Shown here: in pieces, positions 36,627 through 45,776 of the stretch | How the letters are laid out: every line of letters begins with the position of its first letter | Numbering within the stretch: position 1 is the stretch's first letter | NCBI GenBank assembly: GCA_958296035.1 | Contig: OY282431.1 | Location: 2,960,037 to 3,024,036 of the forward strand | Length of the DNA: 64,000 nucleotides | Reading direction: 5' to 3' | Origin: Paracoccaceae bacterium | Lineage (GTDB): Bacteria > Pseudomonadota > Alphaproteobacteria > Rhodobacterales > Rhodobacteraceae | Position numbers and translations under genes: made by a program | The notes under the pieces: generated by a model | What the model was told of the DNA's origin: nothing | Database searches by the model: none | What the model saw: the letters and a program-made list of their open reading frames with translations, nothing else

Positions 36627-36767
36627 TGTGCAGAAAGGCATTGTCGACTGAACGGTGCCTTGTATGCTCAAGTTCCATATCTCGCTTCAATGTGCCGAAC
36701 AGGGTCTCGATGGTGAAGCGCTGGCGCAGCAGCATCTTGTCGGCAATGGGCATGAGATAATTGCGCA

Positions 36768-39125
36768 ACTCATTGATATACTACCCCCAAGAATTAAACT
36801 AGGCCTTTGCAGCCACTCGAAAGTCCGGCAAGCCGCTGTCCGACCTTGCTCTCGCTGATGTCCTGTTCCAGTCGCGGATGGCCGAAAACGTCTCCTCGTC
36901 GGCATGAATCAGCCATCGCCGTTTGCCTACACCCGGCGTCTTTATCTTGCGCGCCTGTAGACGCTGCTTTTGCAGCCAGCTATATACCGTCGACTTGTTG
37001 ACTCCTGTCTTGTCGGCAAATTCCTCCACCAGCCATTCGCCAGGACCCCGGTCGAGCGGTGGCGGCGACTTGCGCCGACGGCTGGCGGGCACATCCTCGC
37101 AGTACCTGTTGACAAGATTGCGTACAGTCGGGGCGGTGAAGACCGCCTTCCGCGCCGGCTTCCAGCCCTCCGCATTCAAGGTCGCTGCGACCTTGGCACA
37201 TGCGTAGCCCTGCGCATACAACGCCACAACGCGGGCACGCAACGCGTCAAAGTAACTCAACTGGCAAACTTCGCGCACCGATCGTCGGATCTCCGCCTTC
37301 GTACGAACGCCGCCCTGCCACTGCACCTCGACCGCGACCCGCTCACTCTTGTCTATCACCGTCACCGTCACCCGCTCAATCATCAGACGCAATATCTCCG
37401 CCTTCTCGGCCTTCGACAATACGCCCTGTCGCCACCATTGCGTGATGCCCGAGGCCGCCGCCGAAACGGAACCCCGCTCCGCCGCCGAAAGCGATGCCGG
37501 CTGTCGCTCGCAAAAGCGACGATAGGCCGCCTCAAGCCGATGACACTCGACCAGGGCCGCCTCCCATTCATCCTCCAGAGATTGCGCCACCAGGCGGTTG
37601 CTCACATCCACCAAACGCCACGCACGACGCCCATCCGAAGCCACCCGCCGGGCCGCTGCCAAACGCAATCGCCACGCCTCATGCGCCGCATCACGGTTCG
37701 ACTGCGCCAGCCGAACCGCCTCGAACGACAACGCCACCGAAGCCGGTGACAACGCATTCAAGGCCGCGGCAGTGGCAAAATCCTCCAGACCAGGGGCGGT
37801 CAGCGATTGACACCGTGGTCCCCCGTAGTCCTGACGCCCCCGACAGCAATAAGACATGCCCCCGCCGCCACCATCCCGGTAGTTGGCCGTCATCCGGCGA
37901 CCGCAAGGCCCACAATACAGCAAGCCTGACAGCAAACCTCCCCCCAATCCGCGCACCGGCCAGCGGTTGGCCGCCAATTGATGCTGATTGAACTCGAATT
38001 CCGCCCATTCAATGTAGGCCGGATGCCGGTCCAACAACAGATGCCGCCAACGCGACTCAAGCGGCAACCCGGCACGGGCCGCCCTGCCTCGCACCTTCCC
38101 CCATGCAAAGGCGCCCGCATACACCGGATTGGTCAGCACTTCATACAGAGTCCCCGAACTCACCTCGCGCCACACCACCTCGCCGAGCTCGGGCCCGGGA
38201 CCAACCCGACACGGGAGACCCTGACCATCCGCCGCCAGCGCTCGCAGTGTCGCAGCCAGACTGCCCTGGGCCGCAAACAGACCGAATATGCCCGCCATGC
38301 GGGCCCGCACGCTGGCATCCGGGTCGAACATCACCCGACCGCCGCGGTCATGGACGTAGCCACGCGGCAGGGCCATCTTCAACTCACCTCGCGCCGCCTT
38401 CGCCTCACGGGCTGCATGCATGCGATGACGCAGCGTATCAAGTTCCATTTCGCTCACCGTACCGCGAATGCCCAATAGAAGTCTGTCATTGCTACGCCGC
38501 AAGCTGTACAGCGACCCGGCGTCGGCAATCAGCGTATCAGTATGACGGCAGAGTTCCAACAGATTGCCCCACTCGGCCAAATTGCGCGAAAGACGCGAGA
38601 CCTCGCTGCTGATGACGATCCCGACCTGATTGAGACCCACCGCATAAACCAGGGTCTTGAAACCCCGGCGGGTCCCCACTTCACGCGCCGAACAGCCAAG
38701 ATCGTCATCAATGACCTCAATGTCCACCGGAGCCCAGCCCAGCTGCCGGGCCCGGCTGGTCAGGCCATACTGCAACTGGGTCGATTCCCGGTTGTGTTCA
38801 ATCTGCCCCGGGGTCGACTGGCGGACGTAAATGATTGCCTTGCGGCGCACATGATGGCTCTCTACCCGCCCCGAACGGACGGCTGTCAACGCCTGTGTCA
38901 TTGCTGGGATCCTGCTCGCAGAGATGCGTCACAATCATCTGCGTCAGGCGCAACATCAGCCGGTGGCGATGCAGTGCCGGCAGGGTCTGGAAGATGTTCT
39001 GCTCTCTCTTTGTCATGCCGATGTTGATGCCATCGAACTAGTGCCCTTAGGGCCTGGTGCCCTAGTATATGCGGTTGACGGGCATGTGCAATACTATTGT
39101 TGGTATTGTGTCTGTTAGATGCGCA
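36768..39125 (-). mobile_element. Serine-recombinase-only mobile element (~2.36 kb) with TGCGCA at both ends
   Basis: The IS982 gene is interrupted between two copies of the palindrome TGCGCA (36762-36767 and 39120-39125). Removing 36768-39125 joins ATCAATATGCGC to AATTATCTC in frame. The insert holds one gene, a 700-residue large serine recombinase, and about 220 bases of noncoding sequence at its 5' side. Short shared core and no long inverted repeats fit serine-integrase recombination; the crossover is within the shared hexamer. Confidence 0.75.
36799..38901 (-). CDS. Large serine recombinase
   Basis: 700 residues. The N-terminal resolvase domain has AIIYVRQSTPGQ (nucleophile Ser29), SSEVSRLSRN and RLLLGIRGTVSEMELDTLRH. 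A recombinase domain follows (PRGYVHD... SSGTLYEVLTNPVYAGAFAWG), then a zinc ribbon LLYCGPCGRRMTANY...CCRGRQ...CQS, a coiled region and a C-terminal helix-turn-helix (EEFADKTGVNKSTVYSWLQK). Large serine recombinases insert and excise elements at short att sites. It is the only gene of its element. The C-terminal MerR-like tail is unusual for phage integrases. Confidence 0.9.
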   Translation of the reverse strand: MTQALTAVRSGRVESHHVRRKAIIYVRQSTPGQIEHNRESTQLQYGLTSRARQLGWAPVDIEVIDDDLGCSAREVGTRRGFKTLVYAVGLNQVGIVISSEVSRLSRNLAEWGNLLELCRHTDTLIADAGSLYSLRRSNDRLLLGIRGTVSEMELDTLRHRMHAAREAKAARGELKMALPRGYVHDRGGRVMFDPDASVRARMAGIFGLFAAQGSLAATLRALAADGQGLPCRVGPGPELGEVVWREVSSGTLYEVLTNPVYAGAFAWGKVRGRAARAGLPLESRWRHLLLDRHPAYIEWAEFEFNQHQLAANRWPVRGLGGGLLSGLLYCGPCGRRMTANYRDGGGGGMSYCCRGRQDYGGPRCQSLTAPGLEDFATAAALNALSPASVALSFEAVRLAQSNRDAAHEAWRLRLAAARRVASDGRRAWRLVDVSNRLVAQSLEDEWEAALVECHRLEAAYRRFCERQPASLSAAERGSVSAAASGITQWWRQGVLSKAEKAEILRLMIERVTVTVIDKSERVAVEVQWQGGVRTKAEIRRSVREVCQLSYFDALRARVVALYAQGYACAKVAATLNAEGWKPARKAVFTAPTVRNLVNRYCEDVPASRRRKSPPPLDRGPGEWLVEEFADKTGVNKSTVYSWLQKQRLQARKIKTPGVGKRRWLIHADEETFSAIRDWNRTSARARSDSGLPDFRVAAKA

Positions 39126-39926
39126 TATTGATGCGAATACGAGTCAGCAACTGCAACCCGCGTCGCCACAGTTTGTCAAAGCGTGCCTTGGAGATATAGC
39201 CCTTGTCACCAAGGATCTTGCCCTGGAGCCCGACCGTCAGTGCCTCCAGCGGCACCCGGTCATCGGTATTGCCGGGTGAGAACTGCACAGCCATCAACTG
39301 GCCCTTGCTGTTGATGACCACATGCATCCTGAAGCCGTAGAACCACCCCATTGCGGTTCGCCCACGGGCGGCAAGCCCCTTGAACACCCGATGACGCGAG
39401 CTGCGGGCGTTGTGGCAGACCGCCAGCCTGGTGCTGTCGATGATATACAGGCCGGTCTTTTCGCTGTCCTGGCACAGGTGGTGAAGCAGCAGCATGTCCG
39501 GCGGCAGCAATCTTGGCATCAGGGCTACAAAGCGTCCATAGGAGGGGAGGTCGCCGAAGCAGTCGCGGTAATAGCCCTCTATGGCATGAAGCCAGAAGCG
39601 TTTGAAGTTGCGGTAGGGTGACAGGTGGAACAGGGTCATGATGACCATCATCTCGCCCAGTGTGAGCTTGGTCTTGCGGATGCGTTGTCGTGTCGAGGGG
39701 ACGAGGCGATGTCTTTCCCATGCCTCGTAGATGCAGCCAAAATCGTAGAGACAACAGAAGAGCGCTATGGTAGATGTGTTCATGGGAGGGATCCTCTGGA
39801 TTGAGTTCAACAACAACCCATAGAATCAGACTTTATGGGGAAAGGGAATCCCTCCCACTCAAAATCGACCCCCTCTTATTCAGAATCGGGGTAGATACAG
39901 GCTCTGGCCTTTGTTGATGATACTGG

Positions 39927-42900
39927 ATGATTGATTTTTCAAAGATCAATTCGTTTGACGCTGGACAACGCGAGTCGTTCGAAGAACTGATATGCGTTCT
40001 GGCAAAACGAGAACAACCCGCGGGTGGCATAGATTTTCAACGCATCGAGGGCAGTGGGGGAGACGGGGGCGTCGAGGCCATATGGCTGCTGAATGACGAC
40101 AGAACAATTGGCTATCAAGCGAAGTATTTTCTGTCCCTAGACTCTTCCAAGTGGCACCAGATCGACAAGTCTGTAAGACGTGCGTTGGATGTTCGCCCTG
40201 AACTCAAGAGATACGTCGTTGCGCTTCCCTGCAACCTCACTGGCAAGAAAGAGTACCCCGGTAGAGGATTCTCTGGCTGGGAGAAATGGCAAGCGCTAGT
40301 AACGAAATGGTCCGAGTGTGCGAAGGTCAGAGGAATCAAAGTAAGCTTTGATCTTTGGACAGCGACCGACATCACTGATCGCCTGTTGAAGGAAGAAAAT
40401 ACCTCGCTGCAACGGCATTGGTTTGGGGGCGATGTGCTGAACGATGCTTGGTTCCGCAACCACATTATCTTGGCAGTTAAGACACTGGATGACCGGTTCA
40501 ACCCGGATGATCACGTGGAGGTTTCGATAGAGGCCATGTTCGATGCGATCGTCAGAGGGCCTTTAATCATGAAGCATATCTCTGACGGTTTCACCGAGTT
40601 TGCCAAAACAAGAGTACCAAACACCAGTTATGCAAACGCCCATGCTCCAGATCAGGATATCTTGGCGCAGGCAAACAGTGCCCAAACAGAACTTCTCTCT
40701 CTCCAGATGTCTCTGTCAGAAGACCTTTCCAAACCATGGAATATCGAACCAATCAAGGCAGAAGTGGAACGGTTGAAGTCGTCCACTGGATACCTGTCTG
40801 GCTACTTCTACTCGATCGACAGGAAGTCTGTTGCGCAGGAAGACAAGCACAAGATTGACGCTGATTTGCGCAGGATTAGAGAACTGTCCGCCGCCGCCTA
40901 TTCACTTGGTAACCTTCTGGATGATCGACTGCTTGTGGTCGAAAGCTCGAAATGTGCCCTAGTCTACGGCCCGGCAGGTGCCGGGAAATCCCACATCCTT
41001 GGGCAGATCGCCGAGCAACGGGTTTCGGAAGGGGCTCCAACCATTCTATTGCTGGGGCAGGACTTCTCCAACGCCGACTTATGGCAACAGATGGGGACTC
41101 AGTTGGGTCTGGAGAGCCGCTCGGCTGAGGCGATACTCGGAGTCATCAATGCTGCCGCTGAACGCAAGGGTGTTCGAGTACTGTTGCTCATTGACGCGAT
41201 CAATGAGGGAGTTGGTTCCCAGTTCTGGAGGCAGCGCCTGCCAAGGTTGCTGGAAGTTCTGAAGGATTACGCCAATCTTGCAGTGATCCTTTCATGTCGC
41301 GAAGAGTATGTGCAGCATGCAATTCCAGCGAGCTTGAATGATGATTTACCCAGGCTCAAGATCAATGGCTTTACAACACCGGAAGAGTTCGAAAGCGCAG
41401 CACTCACGTACCTAGACAAAAAGGGCATTGCCCGGCCAAACACGCCATGGATTTCTCAAGAGTTCACAAACCCTCTTTTCATGAAATCTGCCAGCGAAGC
41501 AATCCATGCCAATGGTGATACGGAGTTTCCGCTTGGATTGCATGGAATCTCGAATTTGATGTCTTTCTACCTAGACTCCCTGTCTTGGCGAACGGGCATC
41601 AACAACATTGGTCCCGCCCAACTTGCCAGTCCGATTAAGAGAGTAGTCGGAAAGTTCGCTGAGAATATGGCCAGAGCGGGCAATGATTTCATTGACTTAG
41701 ATGAAGCATCCACTCTTGCTGCACATTGTTTTGGAGAGATGCAACCGCCTGTTGGACAATCATGGTTCCAGGTTCTGATCGACACCAGCCTGTTCAGGCT
41801 TGACCCTCCACCATATAGCGAGGAGGCCGACCCACTGAATCCATCTTCTGACCTGGTTCGTTTCGCATTTCAGCGGTTCCAGGACCATTTGATGGCACAA
41901 TCACTGGTTGATCGTGTTGATCCCGAGCATGCCAGCATGGCATTTTCCAAAGATGGGCCACTCAATTTTCTCTGCCATGATGGAATGCCTGGGGGCGGCC
42001 TACACCTTGGGTTTGCCGGACTGATTGGTTCACTATCGACCATCTACCCGGAGAAGCTGGGAATAGAATTTGCAAGCACAGTACCGGACTGGGAAAACGT
42101 CTGGGATATCCTGCAAAGTGCCTTTGTCGAGAGCTGCAAATGGCGACGGACGGATGCGTTTACTGATGCAACGCTAGAACTATTCAATAAACTAGATGAA
42201 GGCTGTGTGGACCGCTTCGGACTTCTGCTGGAAGTGTCAATGACAGTTGACCACCCTTGGAACGCCCTGTTCCTGCATTCCTGGCTGAAAGATCAGGCAT
42301 TGCCTGAAAGGGATAGTTTCTGGACCCTATGGATCAACTGGTCGTCAAGGGATGAAGGGAGTCAGGCGGAACGTATCGTTTCGTGGTCATTGGCGTGCTT
42401 GGATAAAAGGGCGGATGTCAAGCACTTGGAGTTGGCTTCAATTGTTCTGGCGTGGATGTTGTCTTCTTCGCGCCAGTCTCTGAGAGACAGGGCATCCAAG
42501 GCGTTGACAACGGTCTTCCTGAAACAGGCAGATGTCTTTGAATTTCTCCTCGACAAGTTTTTCGATTGCAATGATCCCTATGTGATCGAAAGGATCTATG
42601 CTGCCGCCTTTGGTGCATGCTGTATCGATCAAAAGCCGGAGCGGCTAAATTCCTACGCCCGGAAAGTATTCGAAAAAGTGTTCTCTCAAGGAAACCCGCC
42701 AGTTGCGCTTTTGACCCGGGACTATGCGCTGGGGATCGTTGAGCTTGCAGTTAACAGCGAAGTGCTCAGCAATGATGTTCAACTTGACAAGTGTTTTCCG
42801 CCATTCAGTTCTGATCCACCTGACTTTGATCTGAACGAAGCAGATGTTGAACAACTTGCTGAAGACCGGGGCGGGAAACAAATCTTCAGGTCGGCTTCGA

Positions 42901-44417
42901 GTGAATGGGGTGACTTTGGCAAATACAGCATCCCTGGGCGGGTGCGGAGCTTTCTGACAACGCCACTGTCAGAACCCGCACCTCCTTCGAACGAGGAGCG
43001 CAAGAAACTCTTCTTTGAAGAGGTTATCAAACCCCATTCAGATCGAGTGGAGGCGCTGGATTCTTTCGAGGAACACTCGAATTTCACCGAGGATTGGATC
43101 ATCTACATCCTTAAGGATAAGATGGGAGAGGAGAAAGCCAAAGAGGAGGCTAACGCTCACAAAGAGAGGCAAGACGCTGCCAGGAAGAAACTGGAAGAAT
43201 TGTTGACTGCTGAGGAGGCAGAAAGTTTGTCCGAGGAGTACTTCCGGGATGGAAAGTGTTATGAAAAGTACGAGTCAGTAAATGTACAACAGTGCCGTCT
43301 TTGGATCACTAAGCGAGCCTATGAACTGGGCTGGAAAGCCGAGTTGTTTCCCGAAGATGACGCGCACACCAGCTACTCGCCATACCACAATGATGTGGAA
43401 CGGATTGGAAAGAAATACCAGCGGATCGCCCTGGACGAGGTACAGGCTCGGTTGGCGGACAACTATTGGACAGTTTCAGGATGGGCTGAGGAACCGTGTG
43501 TTTATCGATACAGCCATCATGATTTCCGACGGAATCTCGAACCGACAATTCTTCCGAATGATTCTAACAACACAGAATCCGAGGATCGCCCCAATGATTG
43601 GATGTTCGAGCCTGTCATCAAGCTCCCGAAGGTGACTGAGGAGAAGCTCAAGGAGTGGCCCTTTAAGCAAGACCCGACCAAGACGATGGGGAAAAACCTG
43701 GTCAGGGTTGATGAGGATGGCAATCGATGGCTGGTCTTGTATGAGTTTGGCCTTGACTGGAAGCGATATGACGAACCAGCACCCGGAAACCATGGTCTCC
43801 AGAACCAAGAGTTCCGATTCCTCTACTGTATCTTCCTCAAAGGCGGCGCGGTGGAGAAATTCATCGAGTTCATAAAAACGGATCAACAGCTTCATGTAGA
43901 TTGGTTTAAGCCGGAGTACTACACTGACGGACCATATCTGCGGGAGGCGTTTTGGCGCGATACCTGGAAGTGCGAGAAGTTCTCATCCTGTCATCAGAAT
44001 GCTCCGAAAGAATGCGTTTACGGAATACCGGTCGCGGGTTATTGCTGGGAAAGTCATTTGGACAAATCGCTCCCAAATGGCTTCCGAGCCTTCATTCCGC
44101 AAATGTGGTTTGCAAAGGAGCTTGGAATTCACATGTCTCAAGACAATATCCAGTCGTGGGTGGATGAAGAAGAAAGTGCCGTCATCCAAACCAGGGAGGC
44201 ATCCGATCATCAAACGGGGGTGATCATCGATGAGGCTGCACTCACGGAGTATTCCCAAAAGTTCGATATTGATCCGGTTTGGATCATGGTTGCTGAGCGG
44301 CATACCTGGTCAATGGGAAGTAACAGAGAATCATATAGGCGGAGATCTGAAGGCGCCGCCTGGTGCAAAGGTGGCTCCTGGAAGCAGGTCGGTTGGAACA
44401 AGGACACTAGGAGGTAG
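39927..44417 (+). CDS. Avs-like STAND NTPase with N-terminal PD-(D/E)xK nuclease (anti-phage candidate)
   Basis: 1496 residues. The N-terminal ~190 residues form a Cap4/Mrr-like nuclease domain: FEELICVLAKREQP, IEGSGGDGGVEAIW (acidic pair) and GYQAKYF (Q-x-K). A STAND NTPase follows: Walker A VYGPAGAGKSHIL (~348) and Walker B VLLLIDAINEG (~420), sensor CREEYV. The remaining ~900 residues are repeat-like helices ending in ERIGKKYQRIALDEVQARLA and RNLEPTIL, as in the C-terminal sensor region of Avs (AVAST) proteins, which detect phage terminase or portal and then activate the nuclease. It stands alone 144 bases after the IS982 gene start, opposite strand. The Avs subtype needs a profile search. 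GC is lower than its neighbours, consistent with transfer. Confidence 0.72.
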   Translation: MIDFSKINSFDAGQRESFEELICVLAKREQPAGGIDFQRIEGSGGDGGVEAIWLLNDDRTIGYQAKYFLSLDSSKWHQIDKSVRRALDVRPELKRYVVALPCNLTGKKEYPGRGFSGWEKWQALVTKWSECAKVRGIKVSFDLWTATDITDRLLKEENTSLQRHWFGGDVLNDAWFRNHIILAVKTLDDRFNPDDHVEVSIEAMFDAIVRGPLIMKHISDGFTEFAKTRVPNTSYANAHAPDQDILAQANSAQTELLSLQMSLSEDLSKPWNIEPIKAEVERLKSSTGYLSGYFYSIDRKSVAQEDKHKIDADLRRIRELSAAAYSLGNLLDDRLLVVESSKCALVYGPAGAGKSHILGQIAEQRVSEGAPTILLLGQDFSNADLWQQMGTQLGLESRSAEAILGVINAAAERKGVRVLLLIDAINEGVGSQFWRQRLPRLLEVLKDYANLAVILSCREEYVQHAIPASLNDDLPRLKINGFTTPEEFESAALTYLDKKGIARPNTPWISQEFTNPLFMKSASEAIHANGDTEFPLGLHGISNLMSFYLDSLSWRTGINNIGPAQLASPIKRVVGKFAENMARAGNDFIDLDEASTLAAHCFGEMQPPVGQSWFQVLIDTSLFRLDPPPYSEEADPLNPSSDLVRFAFQRFQDHLMAQSLVDRVDPEHASMAFSKDGPLNFLCHDGMPGGGLHLGFAGLIGSLSTIYPEKLGIEFASTVPDWENVWDILQSAFVESCKWRRTDAFTDATLELFNKLDEGCVDRFGLLLEVSMTVDHPWNALFLHSWLKDQALPERDSFWTLWINWSSRDEGSQAERIVSWSLACLDKRADVKHLELASIVLAWMLSSSRQSLRDRASKALTTVFLKQADVFEFLLDKFFDCNDPYVIERIYAAAFGACCIDQKPERLNSYARKVFEKVFSQGNPPVALLTRDYALGIVELAVNSEVLSNDVQLDKCFPPFSSDPPDFDLNEADVEQLAEDRGGKQIFRSASSEWGDFGKYSIPGRVRSFLTTPLSEPAPPSNEERKKLFFEEVIKPHSDRVEALDSFEEHSNFTEDWIIYILKDKMGEEKAKEEANAHKERQDAARKKLEELLTAEEAESLSEEYFRDGKCYEKYESVNVQQCRLWITKRAYELGWKAELFPEDDAHTSYSPYHNDVERIGKKYQRIALDEVQARLADNYWTVSGWAEEPCVYRYSHHDFRRNLEPTILPNDSNNTESEDRPNDWMFEPVIKLPKVTEEKLKEWPFKQDPTKTMGKNLVRVDEDGNRWLVLYEFGLDWKRYDEPAPGNHGLQNQEFRFLYCIFLKGGAVEKFIEFIKTDQQLHVDWFKPEYYTDGPYLREAFWRDTWKCEKFSSCHQNAPKECVYGIPVAGYCWESHLDKSLPNGFRAFIPQMWFAKELGIHMSQDNIQSWVDEEESAVIQTREASDHQTGVIIDEAALTEYSQKFDIDPVWIMVAERHTWSMGSNRESYRRRSEGAAWCKGGSWKQVGWNKDTRR

Positions 44418-44694
44418 GCCTTCCGGTAAGTTAGTTTATCGGGCATAGCTGGTTAGGAGAAGGCATCCATTTCGGCCGCTGACATACACACATAGTCGAA
44501 GATGTTGCCCTTGCGGCTCAATTCCATCCGTTCTCTTATCGAAGGTATTCCGGACACGCCCTGACCAGGCCGGCCCGGACCGGATTACGTCCGGAATTGT
44601 GTTCCGAAACCTTGTTCTGTTTGATTTGTTCCATAAGTCCGACAGGGAAACCGCTTTTGGAACACATGCAGAAGACCATCAGGGCGCCAGAACC

Positions 44695-45240
44695 ATGCTG
44701 GTAGGATACGCCAGGGTATCAACCCTCGATCAGAACCCGATATTGCAGATTGAAGCACTCCGCGAGGCTGGCTGCGAACAAATCTATACCGAGAAGGTGT
44801 CAGGGGCCCGCAGGGACCGGCCCGAGTTCCAGGCGGCGCTCACCTACCTGCGCAAGGGTGACACGCTCGTGGTCTGGAAACTCTCGCGGCTGGCCCGTTC
44901 GCTCCGGCAGGTCATTGAGACCGTTTATGTGCTGCAGGAACGGGGGATCGATCTCAGGGCATTGACGCAGAATATCGATACCGGCACCACCGAGGGGCGG
45001 CTCTTCCTGCATATCATGGCCGCGTTTGACGAGTTCCAGCGCGAGATCATCGTCGAGAACACCCAGGCCGGCCTTGAGGCCGCCGCACGGCAGGGCCGGA
45101 AGGGCGGTCGTCCGCCGGCCATGGATGAGACCAGGATCCGGCAGGCCGAGGCGATGATCCGTGACACCGTGAACTATCCATTCATCAGCGATGTCATCCG
45201 TCAACTCGAGATCGGCCGGTCGGCCTTCTATCGCTACTTT
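44695..45240 (+). pseudogene. Serine recombinase (TnpR/invertase type), C-terminus replaced by IS sequence
   Basis: From ATG 44695: LVGYARVSTLDQNP (nucleophile Ser9), VWKLSRLARSLRQ, GTTEGRLFLHIMAAFDEFQR and a GRKGGRPPAMD hinge before the helix-turn-helix. After IGRSAFYRYFP the sequence is that of the DruA/Tn5-type element (45240 onward), so the last few native codons are lost; the frame runs on to 45339. The resolvase and most of the helix-turn-helix remain, so some activity is conceivable. The 277 bases upstream (44418-44694) hold no gene I recognise. Confidence 0.75.
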
Positions 45241-45776
45241 CCGCCCGCCGCACACCCGAACGCCGACCCGAACTCCGCTCGGCGCAGCACCGCCAGCCAG
45301 CGGCCCGATAACTCAGCCCCGTATAACCCGGACCCGTGAAACTGTAGACCAGGAGCGGCCGTACGCCATAGCGCAACGCCCAGTCCCCGGCCACCCGCTC
45401 GCACGCCAGGCGCAGCACCTGCGAGGCCAGCTTGCCAACCCGCACCGAAGGCAGGATCAGAAAGCGCCGGTTGATCAGCACCTTGTCGATATGCGCCCGG
45501 CGGGCATCACAGCGCCAGCCTATGGCCGCATCGCGGGGGCGCAACTGCCAGCCGCCAGCCCCGAAGCTGAGGCCGCCCAGCCGGCCGTGGCGGGACGACA
45601 CGATCCAGTAGCGCAAAAGGCCGCCCGGCGCCGGGCGCCAGCCGGCCGGATGGTGGCTCTCGATCATCGCTGCAAAGCAATGCCGGTCGGCCGTCTCGAC
45701 GGCAACCAGCTGCACCTCGCCGAGTTCGGCCAGCGTGCAGGACAGTGTCTTGTCGGGATAGTCGGCGGCCGGGGGG
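45240..45776 (-). mobile_element. Fragment of an older DruA/Tn5-type element (left piece)
   Basis: Nearly identical to 47653-48148 plus the start beyond IS66: it encodes, on the minus strand, the DUF4338 region (...LSCTLAELGEVQLVAVETAD... to GRRSGVRRA) uninterrupted. It is the target into which the complete element 45777-51296 inserted; the other piece is 51297-51563. It gives the uninterrupted reference for the IS66 insertion site in the newer copy. Confidence 0.8.

Larger units (their letters stand above)
34446..39783 (-). pseudogene. IS982-family transposase gene split by two insertions
   Basis: Three pieces: 39783-39120, 36761-36627 and 34624-34446. Joined without the serine-recombinase element and the group II intron they give 978 bases, one open frame of 325 codons. 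Piece 1 has IIDSTRLAVCHNARSS and VQFSPGNTDDR (first DDE residues), piece 2 LRQRFTIETLFGTLKRDMEL with the catalytic Glu and EHTRHRSVDNAFLH, piece 3 ILSCLVAYTPGKPG. The intron could splice out of mRNA, but the recombinase element cannot, so the gene is inactive unless that element excises. Confidence 0.85.

Noticed and set aside
36970..37749. 259-codon plus frame opposite the large serine recombinase
   Set aside because: Antisense shadow of a well-supported gene, without a ribosome-binding site or family match.
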